A stretch of DNA of 64,000 nt from Massilia sp. Root351 (GCF_001425045.1 NZ_LMDJ01000033.1:250463-314462), one strand, 5' to 3'. Numbered from the stretch's first letter, positions 41,382 to 50,161 are shown. Notes: generated by a model not told the origin, from the letters alone. Translations and numbers: made by a program.

Positions 41382-42794
41382 TTACACTTCGATAAAGCGC
41401 ATCTTGAAGTTGCGGCCCTTGAAGCTGCCGAAGTCGGCGCCTTCGCGGCTGCCCTTGGCCAGGCGGTCGAACGCCTCGTAGGCCACGCGGCGGTCGATCG
41501 CCACATAGGTCTGGAATTCGAACACGTTGATCTTGCCCACCTGTTCCTTGGCCAGGCCGGCGTCGCCGGTGAGCGCGCCCAGCACGTCGCCCGGGCGCAG
41601 CTTGTCCTTCTTGCCGGCAAGGATGCACAGGGTCATGAACGGCGCCGGGTCGCCTTGCGCGTATTCGTCGTCCGGCAATTCCTTGATCGAGTGCCATTCC
41701 ACGGCCGCGCCCTGGTATTCCTCGATCAGCTTGACCCACTTCTTCTCGTTCGGCGCGCACAGCGACAAGGCCAGGCCGCGCTCGTCGCCGCGGCCGGTGC
41801 GGCCGATGCGGTGGATGTGCACTTCGGTGTCTTTCGACACGTCGACGTTGATCACCGCTTCCAGGTTGGCAATGTCCAGGCCGCGCGCGGCCACGTCGGT
41901 GGCCACCAGCACGGTGGCGCTGCGGTTCGAGAACAGCACCAGGATCTCGTCGCGCTCACGCTGCTCCAGCTCGCCGTACAGCGCCAGCGCCGTGAAGCCT
42001 TCGGCGCGCAGCGATTCCACCAGCTCGCGGCAGTGCACCTTGGTGTTGCAGAAGGCGATGGCCGAGGCCGGCTGGTAATGCTTGAGCAGCTTGCCGACTG
42101 CCTTGTCGCGGTCATCGAAGCCCACTTCATAGAAGCGCTGCTCGATCTTGCTGTTGTCGTGCTGCGCCTGCACCGTCACTTCCACCGGGTCGGCCAGGAA
42201 GGCTTCGGTGGCCACGCGGATGTCGTCCGGGTAGGTGGCCGAGAACAGCAGGGTCTGGCGGCGCTTGGGGCAGGCCGACACGATGCCGGCGATCTCGTCG
42301 TAGAAGCCCATGTCGGTCATGCGGTCCGCTTCGTCCAGCACCAGGGTGTTGACGGTGGACAGGTCCAGCGTCTGGCGGCCCAGGTGGTCGCGCACGCGGC
42401 CCGGGGTGCCGACCACGATGTGGGCGCCGTGTTCCAGCGAGGCGATCTGCGGGCGCATCGGCGAGCCGCCGGTCAGCACCAGGATCTTCACGTTGCCCAC
42501 GCCGCGCGCCAGGCGGCGCAGCTCGTTGGCCACCTGGTCGGCCAGTTCGCGCGTCGGGCACAGCACCAGTCCCTGGGTGGCGAACCAGGCCGGGTTCAGC
42601 TTGCTCAGCATGCCGATGCCGAAGGCGGCGGTCTTGCCGCTGCCGGTCTTGGCCTGGGCGATCAGGTCGCGTCCTTCCAGCACCGACGGCAGGCTCTGGG
42701 CCTGGATGGCGGTCATGGTGGTGTAGCCGAGGATGTCGAGGTTGGCCAGGAAGGCAGGCGTCAGCGGCAGGCTGTGGAAGGAATCAGAACTCAT
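41382..42794 (-). CDS. dbpA: ATP-dependent RNA helicase DbpA
   Basis: A 470-residue DEAD-box helicase that helps 50S subunit assembly by acting on 23S rRNA helix 92. Motifs in order: Q-motif AIQAQSLP, Walker A AKTGSGKT, PTRELADQ, TPGR, DEAD (as DEADRMTDMGF), SAT, and the C-terminal HRIGRTGR. The last about 75 residues form the DbpA-type RNA-binding domain (GPGDVLGAL-like region; KINVFEFQTYVAID ... GRNFKMRFIEV). The start at 42794 (MSSDSFHSLPLTPAF) matches the family. The longer frame at 42887 adds 31 non-conserved residues. Confidence 0.92.
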   Translation of the reverse strand: MSSDSFHSLPLTPAFLANLDILGYTTMTAIQAQSLPSVLEGRDLIAQAKTGSGKTAAFGIGMLSKLNPAWFATQGLVLCPTRELADQVANELRRLARGVGNVKILVLTGGSPMRPQIASLEHGAHIVVGTPGRVRDHLGRQTLDLSTVNTLVLDEADRMTDMGFYDEIAGIVSACPKRRQTLLFSATYPDDIRVATEAFLADPVEVTVQAQHDNSKIEQRFYEVGFDDRDKAVGKLLKHYQPASAIAFCNTKVHCRELVESLRAEGFTALALYGELEQRERDEILVLFSNRSATVLVATDVAARGLDIANLEAVINVDVSKDTEVHIHRIGRTGRGDERGLALSLCAPNEKKWVKLIEEYQGAAVEWHSIKELPDDEYAQGDPAPFMTLCILAGKKDKLRPGDVLGALTGDAGLAKEQVGKINVFEFQTYVAIDRRVAYEAFDRLAKGSREGADFGSFKGRNFKMRFIEV

Positions 42795-42904
42795 GGTGGC
42801 GGACCCGGTAAGAAAGTGGGGAAGTGCGCACAGTCTAGCAGGCTCCTGGGAGCCGTTGCCGGCCATGCGCAAGCGGTGTCCGCTCACAGCGGACGTGCAG
42901 AGAC

Positions 42905-43129
42905 TCAGTTCGGACGCCAGACCGGCAGGCCCATCACGTCCAGGCCTTCGTCGCGCTGCCAGACCGGCAGGCCGCTGTTGTCGGTCGCCTCCAGCAGTTC
43001 GAGCTGTTCCTGTTTCAAGGCGGCACGACGCACGCGCGGCGGAGGCGGGCGCTTGGGCTCCGGCTCCAGCGGCGCGGCCGGCGCGAAGCCAGGCAGGTCG
43101 AAGGTCGCGTTGTCTTTTTTGTCTCTCAT
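42905..43129 (-). CDS. Small acidic/proline-rich hypothetical protein
   Basis: A 74-residue protein I do not recognise. It has a charged N-terminus (MRDKKDNATFDLPGFAP), a Pro-rich centre (EPEPKRPPPPRVRRAALK) and a C-terminus with two similar motifs GLPVWQRDEGLDV and GLPVWRPN. The repeated GLPVW suggests a short binding module. The ATG at 43129 follows a T-rich stretch of a stem-loop (43133-43164) that ends three bases upstream. Translation start has only a weak GAG site. A candidate promoter lies at 43169-43197. Confidence 0.55.
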   Translation of the reverse strand: MRDKKDNATFDLPGFAPAAPLEPEPKRPPPPRVRRAALKQEQLELLEATDNSGLPVWQRDEGLDVMGLPVWRPN

Positions 43130-43132
43130 CTC

Positions 43133-43164
43133 AAAAACAAAAGCCCGGCTGCAGCAGTCGGGCT
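43133..43164 (-). terminator. Stem-loop with T-tract ahead of the 74-residue gene
   Basis: On the minus strand a 10-bp stem (43164-43155 with 43051-equivalent 43051 arm at 43051 is not used; the arms are 43155-43164 and 43042+100, i.e. 43142-43151) with a three-base loop at 43152-43154 is followed by TTTTGTTTTTG. It resembles a terminator of the phosphoesterase gene, but also sits in the leader of the next gene. Confidence 0.7.
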
Positions 43165-43168
43165 CAAA

Positions 43169-43197
43169 TATTTAAAGCGGCACGCAGTGTATCACAA
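43169..43197 (-). promoter_or_regulatory. Candidate promoter for the 74-residue gene
   Basis: On the minus strand TTGTGA (complement of 43192-43197) and TAAATA (complement of 43169-43174) are separated by 17 bases. Transcription would begin at about 43162, at the base of the stem-loop. Confidence 0.45.
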
Positions 43198-43226
43198 AGC
43201 CATGCCGCCGTGGTGGGTATAGTAGC

Positions 43227-44864
43227 TTAGCGGAAACTCAGGGCGCCCGTCAGGTCGCCCGGCGGCGTCGCGCCGCGCGCGGCGAAGGCCTCGTTGCGCG
43301 TTCTCAGGCCGTCCAGCAGCGGCAGGCCGTGCAGGCGCGTGAGGAAGCGCATGATGGAGGTGGTGTCGTAGAAGGTGTGGTCGACCGCGCCTTTCTTGGC
43401 GTACGGCGACACCACCATGGCCGGAATGCGCGAACCCGGGCCCCAGCGGTCGCCCTTGGGCGGCGCCACGTGGTCCCACCAGCCGCCGTTCTCGTCGAAG
43501 GTGATGATCACCACCATGTCCTTCCATTGCGGCGACTTCTGCAGGTGGGCGATGATGTTGGTGATGTGCTGGTCGCCCGATTCGATATCGGAGTAGCCCG
43601 CGTGCAGGTTCAGGTTGCCCTGCGGCTTGTAGAAGGCCACCGCCGGCAGCTTGCCGGCCACCGCGTCGGCCAGGAACCTGTTCGACATCGGGCTGTCGCC
43701 CAGGCCGCCATCGCGCAGGTGCTCGGCGCGTGCGGCGGTGCCGGGCGCGAACTGCGTGAAGTAGTTGAATGGCTGGTGGTGGTACTGGAAGTTTGGCTTC
43801 GGTCCGCCGCCGTTGCTGTCCAGCGCCGCCTGCCAGGCGCCGCCGTACCAGGCCCAGCTCACGCCTTTGCGCGACAGCAGGTCGCCGATGGTGTCGTAGC
43901 TTTGCGGCGGCTGGTAATAGGCCTCGTCCGGATTGGCCAGGTTCTGGTCGCCGCCGGGCACCGGCTTGATCCAGCTCGGCTGGTACGGCGGCGCCATGGT
44001 GTTGACGATGTAGCCGTCCGGCGTGATGGCGCCGTCGTTCACGTACTTCGGCTTGCCGTCCAGCGCGGACGCGGGGCTGTCCTGCGCCACGGCCAGGCGC
44101 GAACCGGTGGGGCCGTCGGCCAGCACCACGATTTTCTTCTTGGCGGCGCTGTTGGCCGCGTTGGGGAACTCGGCAGGGCGGCCGCTGATCAGGAACTGGT
44201 GGTTCATATAGGAACCGCCGAAGGCCGCCATGAAGAAGTTGTCGCACAGCGTGTACTGGCGCGCCAGCTGGTACAGACCCAGGTTCTTTGCAGTTTCGCC
44301 GTAGTAGCCCATCACCATGCCGCCGGTGTTGCCCCAAGCCACGAAGCCGTCGTTCTTGCCGCCGTTGATCTGCATCTGGTTCTGGTAGAACAAGTGCCAC
44401 AGGTCGCGCGTGATGACGGACTCGGGCAGCGGCTTGCCGTCCGAGCCGGTCAGCTTGAAGGGCGCGTTCGGCAAGTCCTTGATCTGCTCTTCCTTGATCT
44501 CGTAGGTCTTGCCGCCGATGGTTTGCGACTGCGGCACCATGCCGCCCCAGATCTTCGGCAGCGTGGGCAGCACCGAGCCGTTGTAGTCTTTCTGCGCCTG
44601 CTCGGCCGACAGCGTGGTGGGCATGGGCGAGGCCAGGCCGGGGAAGTCGGCAAACAGGTTGTTGAAGCTGCGGTTTTCCAGGTAGATGACCACCACGTTT
44701 TTCACGTGCGCCTTGAGCTTGGCGTCCAGCGATCCGGCGGCAGGCTTCCTGGCGGGAGCGGCGCCGGCGATGCCGGGCACGGCGCTGGCAAGGCCGGTGG
44801 CGGCCGCGGCCTGGAAAATGCGGCGGCGCGAGAGGTTGGCGGGTTGGTTATCGTTGTCGCTCAC
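43227..44864 (-). CDS. Tat-exported phosphoesterase (acid phosphatase AcpA/phospholipase C family)
   Basis: A 545-residue member of the phosphoesterase family that includes AcpA acid phosphatase and phospholipase C. It begins with a twin-arginine signal (LSRRRIFQAAAATGLASAVPG). Active-site segments include VVVIYLENRSFNNLFADFPG (about 55-75), the Asn/His motif GGSYMNHQFLISG, FDENGGWWDHVAPP (about 430) and RIPAMVVSPYAKKGAVDHTFYDTTS. The start is set at GTG 44864 because AGGAG lies six bases upstream and the Tat motif follows. An in-frame ATG at 44897 would put the ribosome site in the coding sequence. Substrate range is unproven. Confidence 0.85.
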   Translation of the reverse strand: MSDNDNQPANLSRRRIFQAAAATGLASAVPGIAGAAPARKPAAGSLDAKLKAHVKNVVVIYLENRSFNNLFADFPGLASPMPTTLSAEQAQKDYNGSVLPTLPKIWGGMVPQSQTIGGKTYEIKEEQIKDLPNAPFKLTGSDGKPLPESVITRDLWHLFYQNQMQINGGKNDGFVAWGNTGGMVMGYYGETAKNLGLYQLARQYTLCDNFFMAAFGGSYMNHQFLISGRPAEFPNAANSAAKKKIVVLADGPTGSRLAVAQDSPASALDGKPKYVNDGAITPDGYIVNTMAPPYQPSWIKPVPGGDQNLANPDEAYYQPPQSYDTIGDLLSRKGVSWAWYGGAWQAALDSNGGGPKPNFQYHHQPFNYFTQFAPGTAARAEHLRDGGLGDSPMSNRFLADAVAGKLPAVAFYKPQGNLNLHAGYSDIESGDQHITNIIAHLQKSPQWKDMVVIITFDENGGWWDHVAPPKGDRWGPGSRIPAMVVSPYAKKGAVDHTFYDTTSIMRFLTRLHGLPLLDGLRTRNEAFAARGATPPGDLTGALSFR

Positions 44865-44971
44865 GCGCGGCTCCTGAGAAAGATTTTCAAGCGGCAAAGT
44901 TTATCACTGCCGCCTGAAAAAGCCGCTATTTCTTTGACAAGGCATGGCCGCCAGCGCTTGCTGGCCGTGAA

Positions 44972-46099
44972 TTATTTGCCGGCCGCGTCGGCCACCGTGC
45001 TGTCCAGCGGCACGTCGATCAGGAAAGTCGTGCCGGTGGCGGCGGAACTGTCCACCGCTGCGCTGCCGCCGTGGCTTTCGGCCACCGCGCGCACGAAGGG
45101 CAGGCCGATGCCCCAGCCGGCCTTGTCGGCCCCGCTTTCGCGCCGCAGGTAGCCAAAAATGCGGTTGTGTTGCTCGGCTGGAATGGGCGTGCCGGTGTTG
45201 CGGACCGACAGGATGAGCCGGCCGCGCGTCTCGTCGACGTTGATGCGGATCGGCTTGCCGTCCCCGTACTTGAAGGCGTTCATCACCAGGTTCTCCAGCG
45301 CGCGGCGCATGGAATTGAGGCACCAGTAGCCCGTCACTGCCGCGCCGTTCAGTTCCACCGCGCCGGAGCGCAGGCTGTTGAACTCCTGCTGCACCGACAG
45401 CGCCAGCGCATACATGTCGAAGTGCGACGGCGACAAAGGCAGCTTTTCGGTGCGCTCGAAGGTCAGCGCATCCAGCAGTTCCTCCATCATGGCCTCCAGC
45501 CGCTTGGCGTTGGCGGTGATCTTGGTGGCCAGCATTTGTGCCTTGTCCAGGTCGGTGGACATGCCGATCAGCTGGGCGCCGTTGGCGATCACCGCCAGCG
45601 GCGACCGCATGTCGTGCGACAGGCCGGCAGCCAGGCGCTGGCGCATGCCTTCGTGCATGGCGGTGAACTCGCGGATGGACTCGCGCGCCGCGCAGTCGAT
45701 GGAATGCTCGATCGAGGCATATTCGGCGGCGTTGAACTGCAGCCCATGCTGCTGGGCCACGGCCAGCACGGCCCGCTTGAACAGCTGGTATTCGTGCACG
45801 ATCTGGTCCGGCTTGAACGACGTCATGCGGGCCCGTTCGCCGCCGTGCACCGCCGCCGCGTTGTTGTGGCTGGTGGCGTTGGCCCGGGGGTGGCTGGGCG
45901 AAATGGCCTCGGCCAGGTTATCGAAGAAGGCCGGCAGGGTGTTGATCAGCACCGGCCCGGCCACGTCGCGCGCCTCCGGCACGTGCTCGCGCACGTCGCG
46001 TTCCCAGTGGTCCAGGACGGCGTCGCGTATGGCGAGCAAGGTCTTGGCCGTCGCCGACAAGCCATGCGTGTCGAGCTTTTGATCTGTCGCCAGCGTCAT
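44972..46099 (-). CDS. Orphan sensor histidine kinase with RsbRD-like N-terminus
   Basis: A 375-residue soluble kinase with no membrane segment. The N-terminal about 20-155 resembles the RsbRD-type helical sensor domain (KTLLAIRDAVLDHWERDV, FKPDQIVHEYQLFKRAVL). The dimerisation/phospho-acceptor helix has His in AAGLSHDMRSPLAVIANG, and the ATPase domain has the N box NLVMNAFKYG and G box GWGIGLPFVRAVAESHGG. No response regulator is adjacent. The start at 46099 is supported by AAGGAG six bases upstream. The frame at 46135 adds twelve residues. Confidence 0.88.
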   Translation of the reverse strand: MTLATDQKLDTHGLSATAKTLLAIRDAVLDHWERDVREHVPEARDVAGPVLINTLPAFFDNLAEAISPSHPRANATSHNNAAAVHGGERARMTSFKPDQIVHEYQLFKRAVLAVAQQHGLQFNAAEYASIEHSIDCAARESIREFTAMHEGMRQRLAAGLSHDMRSPLAVIANGAQLIGMSTDLDKAQMLATKITANAKRLEAMMEELLDALTFERTEKLPLSPSHFDMYALALSVQQEFNSLRSGAVELNGAAVTGYWCLNSMRRALENLVMNAFKYGDGKPIRINVDETRGRLILSVRNTGTPIPAEQHNRIFGYLRRESGADKAGWGIGLPFVRAVAESHGGSAAVDSSAATGTTFLIDVPLDSTVADAAGK

Positions 46100-46181
46100 C
46101 GCCTTCTCCTTTGCAAGTGGGCGTTTTATTTCCAACTTGCATGTTAGCGCCTCGTTTAGCTCAGCGGCGCAAGATAGGATT

Positions 46182-46802
46182 TCAGGGCTTGCGGGCTACC
46201 AGCCCCAGCAGCGCGGAGCGGCCGACGTGGCGGCTGCCTTCGTGCAATTCGTCTTCGTAGTCGCGCAGCTCGAGGATGTCCAGCGCGGCGAACGCCTGGC
46301 GCATCAGTTCCGGCGTGTACAGGTGATCGGCCACGCCGGGGCCGCCGGTCTTGTAGTCCAGCTGCTTGAGCGTGTAGCCCTGCAGGATCAGCAGTCCGCC
46401 CGGCTTGAGCGTGGCGACGATGCGCGCGAACAGGCGCGCACGCTGCGCCGGATCGGCGAACTGGACAAAGATGGCCGCGACGCAGTCATAGGCTGCCGGC
46501 TGCCAGTCCCAGGCGTCGCAGTCGCATACGCGCACATTCAGCGACACGCCGCGCTGCTGCGCCAGCCCGGCCGCCTTGGCCATGCCGGCCGCCGACAGGT
46601 CGAAGGCGTCCACCAGCAAGCCTTGCTGCGCCAGCCAGACGCCGTTGCGGCCTTCGCCGTCCGCAATTGCCAGCGCCTTCATGCCGGGCGCGAGCAGGGC
46701 GGCCTGGCGCGCCAGCCAGGCATTGGGACCGGTGCCGAACAGAAAGTCCGGCCCGCTGTAGCGCTGGTCCCAGATATCGGCCGATTCGGGAAAGCGGCTC
46801 AT
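46182..46802 (-). CDS. Class I SAM-dependent methyltransferase
   Basis: A 206-residue methyltransferase. Motif I appears as ALAIADGEGRNGVWLAQQG (about 45-62), motif post-I as VDAFDLSAAGMAKA and motif IV as AAIFVQFADP. It resembles TehB/tellurite-resistance and small-molecule methyltransferases. The acceptor is not known. It begins only one base after the stop of the YeeE/YedE gene, so it belongs to that three-gene operon; a sulfur- or metalloid-related role would fit the neighbours. Confidence 0.8.
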   Translation of the reverse strand: MSRFPESADIWDQRYSGPDFLFGTGPNAWLARQAALLAPGMKALAIADGEGRNGVWLAQQGLLVDAFDLSAAGMAKAAGLAQQRGVSLNVRVCDCDAWDWQPAAYDCVAAIFVQFADPAQRARLFARIVATLKPGGLLILQGYTLKQLDYKTGGPGVADHLYTPELMRQAFAALDILELRDYEDELHEGSRHVGRSALLGLVARKP

Positions 46803-46803
46803 C

Positions 46804-47262
46804 TCAGGCTCCGGGGCGGCCGGCGGTGGGCTGGCTGCCGGCGGCGGTGTTGCGGCGACGCTCCAGCAGCTCGAATAGCGCCATGCCGGCCAGCATGGCC
46901 GCCGTGAAGATCAGCGGCTTGCTGCCGCCGCTGGCCAGCGAGGCCAGCGCGGGGCCGGGGCAGTAGCCGGCCAGGCCCCAGCCTGTGCCGAAGGCCAGGC
47001 TGCCGAGCACCAGCCGGCGGTCGATGTCGCTGGCGGTGGGCAGGCGCATCGGCGCGCCCAGCAGCGAGGTGCTGCGCTTGCCGGCCAGCCGGAACGCCAC
47101 CAGTCCAACGCCGATGGCGCCAACCATGACGAACGCCAGCGAGGGATCCCAGCGGCCGGCCAGGTCGAGGAAACCGGTCACCTTGGCCGGGTTGGTCATG
47201 CCGGAAACGATCAGGCCCAGGCCGAACAGCAGGCCGGTGATCCATGCCATCAATATTTGCAT
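46804..47262 (-). CDS. YeeE/YedE family membrane protein (second half-protein)
   Basis: A 152-residue inner-membrane protein with four helices, in the YeeE/YedE (DUF6691) group. It has FGLGLIVSGMTNPAKVTGFLDLAG and the conserved GTGWGLAGYCPGPALASLASG with the key Cys in GYCPG. Together with the upstream gene it forms a two-part homologue of the thiosulfate transporter TsuA/YeeE. A GGAG site lies six bases before the ATG at 47262, ten bases after the first gene. Confidence 0.87.
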   Translation of the reverse strand: MQILMAWITGLLFGLGLIVSGMTNPAKVTGFLDLAGRWDPSLAFVMVGAIGVGLVAFRLAGKRSTSLLGAPMRLPTASDIDRRLVLGSLAFGTGWGLAGYCPGPALASLASGGSKPLIFTAAMLAGMALFELLERRRNTAAGSQPTAGRPGA

Positions 47263-47272
47263 GTTGTGCTCC

Positions 47273-47704
47273 CTATGCGGCCAGGTGGCGGACGATGAAC
47301 ACGGTGGCGAAGCCGGCCGCCATGAAAGTGGCCGTGGCCGCCAGCGAGCGCACCGACAGGCGCGACAGTCCGCACACGCCATGCCCGCTGGTGCAGCCGG
47401 CGCCGTAGCGGGTGCCCACGCCGACCAGCAAGCCTGCCATGGTCAGCATGGCGGTGCCCGCGTCGCTCTGCACCTCGGGCAATGGCAGCGCCAGCGCGTA
47501 GGCCAGCGGCGCGGCCACCAGGCCGGCCAGGAAAGCCAGGCGCCAGGCCGTGTCGCCCTTGGGCCAGGGCAGCAGTCCGCCCAGGATGCCGCTGATGCCG
47601 GCGATGCGGCCATTGAATAGCACCAGCAGCGCGGCCGCCAGGCCGATCAGCGCGCCGCCGGCCAGGCTGGTCCACGGCGTGAAATGCGTCCAGTCGATTT
47701 CCAT
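47273..47704 (-). CDS. YeeE/YedE family membrane protein (first half-protein)
   Basis: A 143-residue protein with four helices and the conserved motif VGVGTRYGAGCTSGHGVCGLSRLS, carrying the GCTSGHG cysteine signature of YeeE-type sulfur importers. With the next gene it should form a two-subunit transporter of thiosulfate or another sulfur compound. It starts at ATG 47704, with GGGAG seven to eight bases upstream. Confidence 0.87.
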   Translation of the reverse strand: MEIDWTHFTPWTSLAGGALIGLAAALLVLFNGRIAGISGILGGLLPWPKGDTAWRLAFLAGLVAAPLAYALALPLPEVQSDAGTAMLTMAGLLVGVGTRYGAGCTSGHGVCGLSRLSVRSLAATATFMAAGFATVFIVRHLAA

Positions 47705-47734
47705 GATGCTTCTCCCGTAGTCGGCCTGCAATGG

Positions 47735-47770
47735 AAAAAGCCGCTGATTCCTTTCGAAATCAACGGCTTT
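47735..47770 (-). terminator. Terminator of initiator tRNA-Met
   Basis: On the minus strand a 13-bp stem with one G-T pair (47758-47770 with 47738-47750) closes an about seven-base loop and ends in TTTTT (complement of 47735-47739). Confidence 0.8.
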
Positions 47771-47777
47771 CTGAATC

Positions 47778-47854
47778 TGGTTGCGGGGACAGGATTTGAA
47801 CCTGTGACCTTCGGGTTATGAGCCCGACGAGCTGCCAGACTGCTCCACCCCGCG
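47778..47854 (-). tRNA. Initiator tRNA-fMet(CAT)
   Basis: A 77-base tRNA with the initiator hallmarks: unpaired C1, three G-C pairs in the anticodon stem (GGGCTCATAACCC) and anticodon CAT, with encoded CCA. Elongator tRNA-Met lacks these features. Confidence 0.96.
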
Positions 47855-47931
47855 TCTGAGGCCCGAATTATATACAAGCCTGTTTCATTCCGCAAGGGCA
47901 GATTTTAAAGCCGGATTTTCCAACTGCAATT

Positions 47932-49092
47932 TTACGCTGCGGCCAGGCGCCACAGGGACGTGACTTCGGCGGCGCGGGCCGCGTGCAGTGGGTCGGTGGC
48001 GTCGGCGGCGCGCGGATGCGTCGGGCGCACGTCGATGCGGTCCACCACTTTCAGGCCGGCGGCGGTAATCCACGCCATCAGCTGCTCGCGCGGACGCAGG
48101 CCCAGGTGCTCGGCCAGGTCGGACAGGATCAGCCAGCCTTCGCCGCCGGGTGTCAGGTGCTCTTTCAGGCCGCCGAGGAAACCGCGCAGCATGCCGCTGT
48201 CCGGGTCATAGACCGCGTGCTCGATCGGCGAGCTGGGGCGGGCCGGCACCCAAGGCGGGTTGCACACCACCAGCGGCGCGCGGCCTTCGGGGAACAGGTT
48301 GGCTTTCACCAGTTCCACTTGCTGGTTCAGGTCCAGGCGCTGCAGGTTTTCGCGCGCGCAGCTCAGCGCGCGCTGGTCCTGGTCGGTCGCCACGATGCGT
48401 TCGATGCCGCGCCGCGCCAGTACCGCCGACAGGACGCCGGTACCGACGCCGATGTCGAATGCCAGCTTGGCGTGCTTCGGCAGCGGCGCTTCGTTCACCA
48501 AGGCCACGTATTCGCCGCGCACGGGCGAGAACACGCCGTAGTGCGGATGGATGCGCTCATCCAGCGCAGGGATTTCCACGCCGTTGCGGCGCCATTCGTG
48601 TGCGCCGATCACGCCCAGCAGTTCGCGCAGCGACATGGCGAACGCTTCCTCGCCACGGCCGTATGCCTCGTTGCAGGCCAGCTTCACATCCGGCGCGCGG
48701 CGCAGCGGGATGCTGTAGTCGGCTTCGAACGGGATCAGCAGCATGGCCAGCGTGCGGCCGCGCTGGGACTGCGCCTGTCGATGCAGGTGGAACGCTTCGG
48801 TGGGCGTGGCCGGAACCTTGGGCGCCCTGGCCTTCTTGCCTTTGCCGCCTTTATGGTCGGCACGCCGGGCCAGCGCCTGCAGCAACTGGCGCGCGTTCTG
48901 GAAGTCGCCCTTCCACAGCAGGGCCGTGCCTTCGCACGCCAGGCGGTAGGCGGTGTCGGCGTTGGTGGTGTCGTCGGCGATGATGACGCGCTTGGGCGGC
49001 GCCATGCCGCTCTCCGAGCGCCAGCGGGCCGAGCGGTCCTCGCCGTTTTCGGTCCAGTGGATGAATTGTGCTTCGGGAGTGGCTGCGGTCAT
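47932..49092 (-). CDS. Class I SAM-dependent methyltransferase with NPPW motif
   Basis: A 386-residue protein with about 170 N-terminal residues of unknown role (basic segment KGGKGKKARAPKV) and a C-terminal methyltransferase domain. Motif I is AFDIGVGTGVLSAVLARRG (about 215-233), then IVATDQDQRALSCARENL, and motif IV is VVCNPPWVPARP. The NPPW is typical of N5-glutamine (PrmB/PrmC), N6-adenine or N2-guanine methyltransferases that act on protein or nucleic-acid nitrogen. The acceptor is not clear from sequence. The start at 49092 has a weak ribosome site; M30 is an alternative. Confidence 0.8.
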   Translation of the reverse strand: MTAATPEAQFIHWTENGEDRSARWRSESGMAPPKRVIIADDTTNADTAYRLACEGTALLWKGDFQNARQLLQALARRADHKGGKGKKARAPKVPATPTEAFHLHRQAQSQRGRTLAMLLIPFEADYSIPLRRAPDVKLACNEAYGRGEEAFAMSLRELLGVIGAHEWRRNGVEIPALDERIHPHYGVFSPVRGEYVALVNEAPLPKHAKLAFDIGVGTGVLSAVLARRGIERIVATDQDQRALSCARENLQRLDLNQQVELVKANLFPEGRAPLVVCNPPWVPARPSSPIEHAVYDPDSGMLRGFLGGLKEHLTPGGEGWLILSDLAEHLGLRPREQLMAWITAAGLKVVDRIDVRPTHPRAADATDPLHAARAAEVTSLWRLAAA

Positions 49093-49219
49093 AAAATCTT
49101 CAATCTGTAAGTAAACGGCAGAACCGCCGCGTGAGGGCGGCGGTTCTGTATAGAGGGTCTATTATACGCGGCCCGCGCTGGGCGGCCCGCGCAGGGGGCA
49201 TGGCAGCTCGGGTGGCAGG

Positions 49220-50161
49220 TCAGGTGGCGGCTTGGCTGGCGGCTGGCTGCGGATCGGCCTGCGCCGGCTCGGCGGGCGCCGGCGCAGGGGCTTGTGCCGG
49301 CGGCTGTGCTGCCGCCAGCGCGGCTGCCGCTTGCGGCACGCTGCCCGGCATTTTGGCCAGGGTCGGTACCGGCGTTTCCTGCGTGCCGTAAGCGTGGGCG
49401 ACAGCCTTGGACTTGCCGTTTTGCTGGCCGTAAGTATCCAGCAGCTCGCTGCTGTTGACCAGGTTGAGCAGGCGCAGCGACAGGGTGCCCAGCTTTTGCT
49501 GTTGGCCCGGCTGGTCTTGGTTGTCTTGCACCACGTCGGTCTTGAGCGGCTTGTCGAACAGGCGGAACAAGTCTTGCAGGCTGCCTGGGAATTTGATGTC
49601 CGGGAATTCCACTGCCGGCAGCGGATCGGCTGCCGAGCGCGGTTTTCCGGACTCGCCATTGCCGGCGCCGGTGGTGGTCTGGCTGGCGGCCGCTTCCAGG
49701 GAGTACTCGTACTGCACTTCCACTTCGAAATCGAAGCTGCGGCCGTCGGCGGTGGTGATGGTGCCCTTGCCGATGAAGTGCGAGCTTTCGTTCAGGCTGA
49801 ACGCGGCCGCGCTGGTGCTACCGTTCGGACCCTGGCTCTGTTGCACGCCGGCGGCGAAGCTGGCCGACGAGTCCAGGCTGACCGAGTCGAACGACACGGT
49901 CGCGCCTTTGCCGGCGTCGCCGAACAACTGCTGGGCGAAGCTGCCGAGCAGGTCTTGCGCCAGGTCCACGGTGGAATTTCCCAGCGATTCGACGCGCTGC
50001 TGCAGGTCGATCCCGTTCTTGGACAGCGACACCATATCGTTCTGGGCTTTCTCCAGCAGCGAGGAATTGCCGGTGCGCAAGTTTTTGTCTGTTTGCTGGT
50101 TAGCAACAGGCAGGCTGGCAGGCTGGAACTGGCGTGAGCTGAGAGGAGAAAGAGTGGACAT
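49220..50161 (-). CDS. Hypothetical protein with Pro/Ala-rich C-terminus
   Basis: A 313-residue protein I do not assign firmly. It may belong to DUF5610-like proteins. It has no signal peptide. The N-terminus is Ser/Gln-rich, the centre has an acidic core (about 95-180, DGRSFDFEVEVQYEYSLEA) and the C-terminus is a Pro/Ala tail (PPAQAPAPAPAEPAQ). Low complexity at both ends around a conserved core is typical of surface-associated or flagellum-linked helper proteins, but this is inference. An AGGTG site precedes the ATG. Confidence 0.55.
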   Translation of the reverse strand: MSTLSPLSSRQFQPASLPVANQQTDKNLRTGNSSLLEKAQNDMVSLSKNGIDLQQRVESLGNSTVDLAQDLLGSFAQQLFGDAGKGATVSFDSVSLDSSASFAAGVQQSQGPNGSTSAAAFSLNESSHFIGKGTITTADGRSFDFEVEVQYEYSLEAAASQTTTGAGNGESGKPRSAADPLPAVEFPDIKFPGSLQDLFRLFDKPLKTDVVQDNQDQPGQQQKLGTLSLRLLNLVNSSELLDTYGQQNGKSKAVAHAYGTQETPVPTLAKMPGSVPQAAAALAAAQPPAQAPAPAPAEPAQADPQPAASQAAT

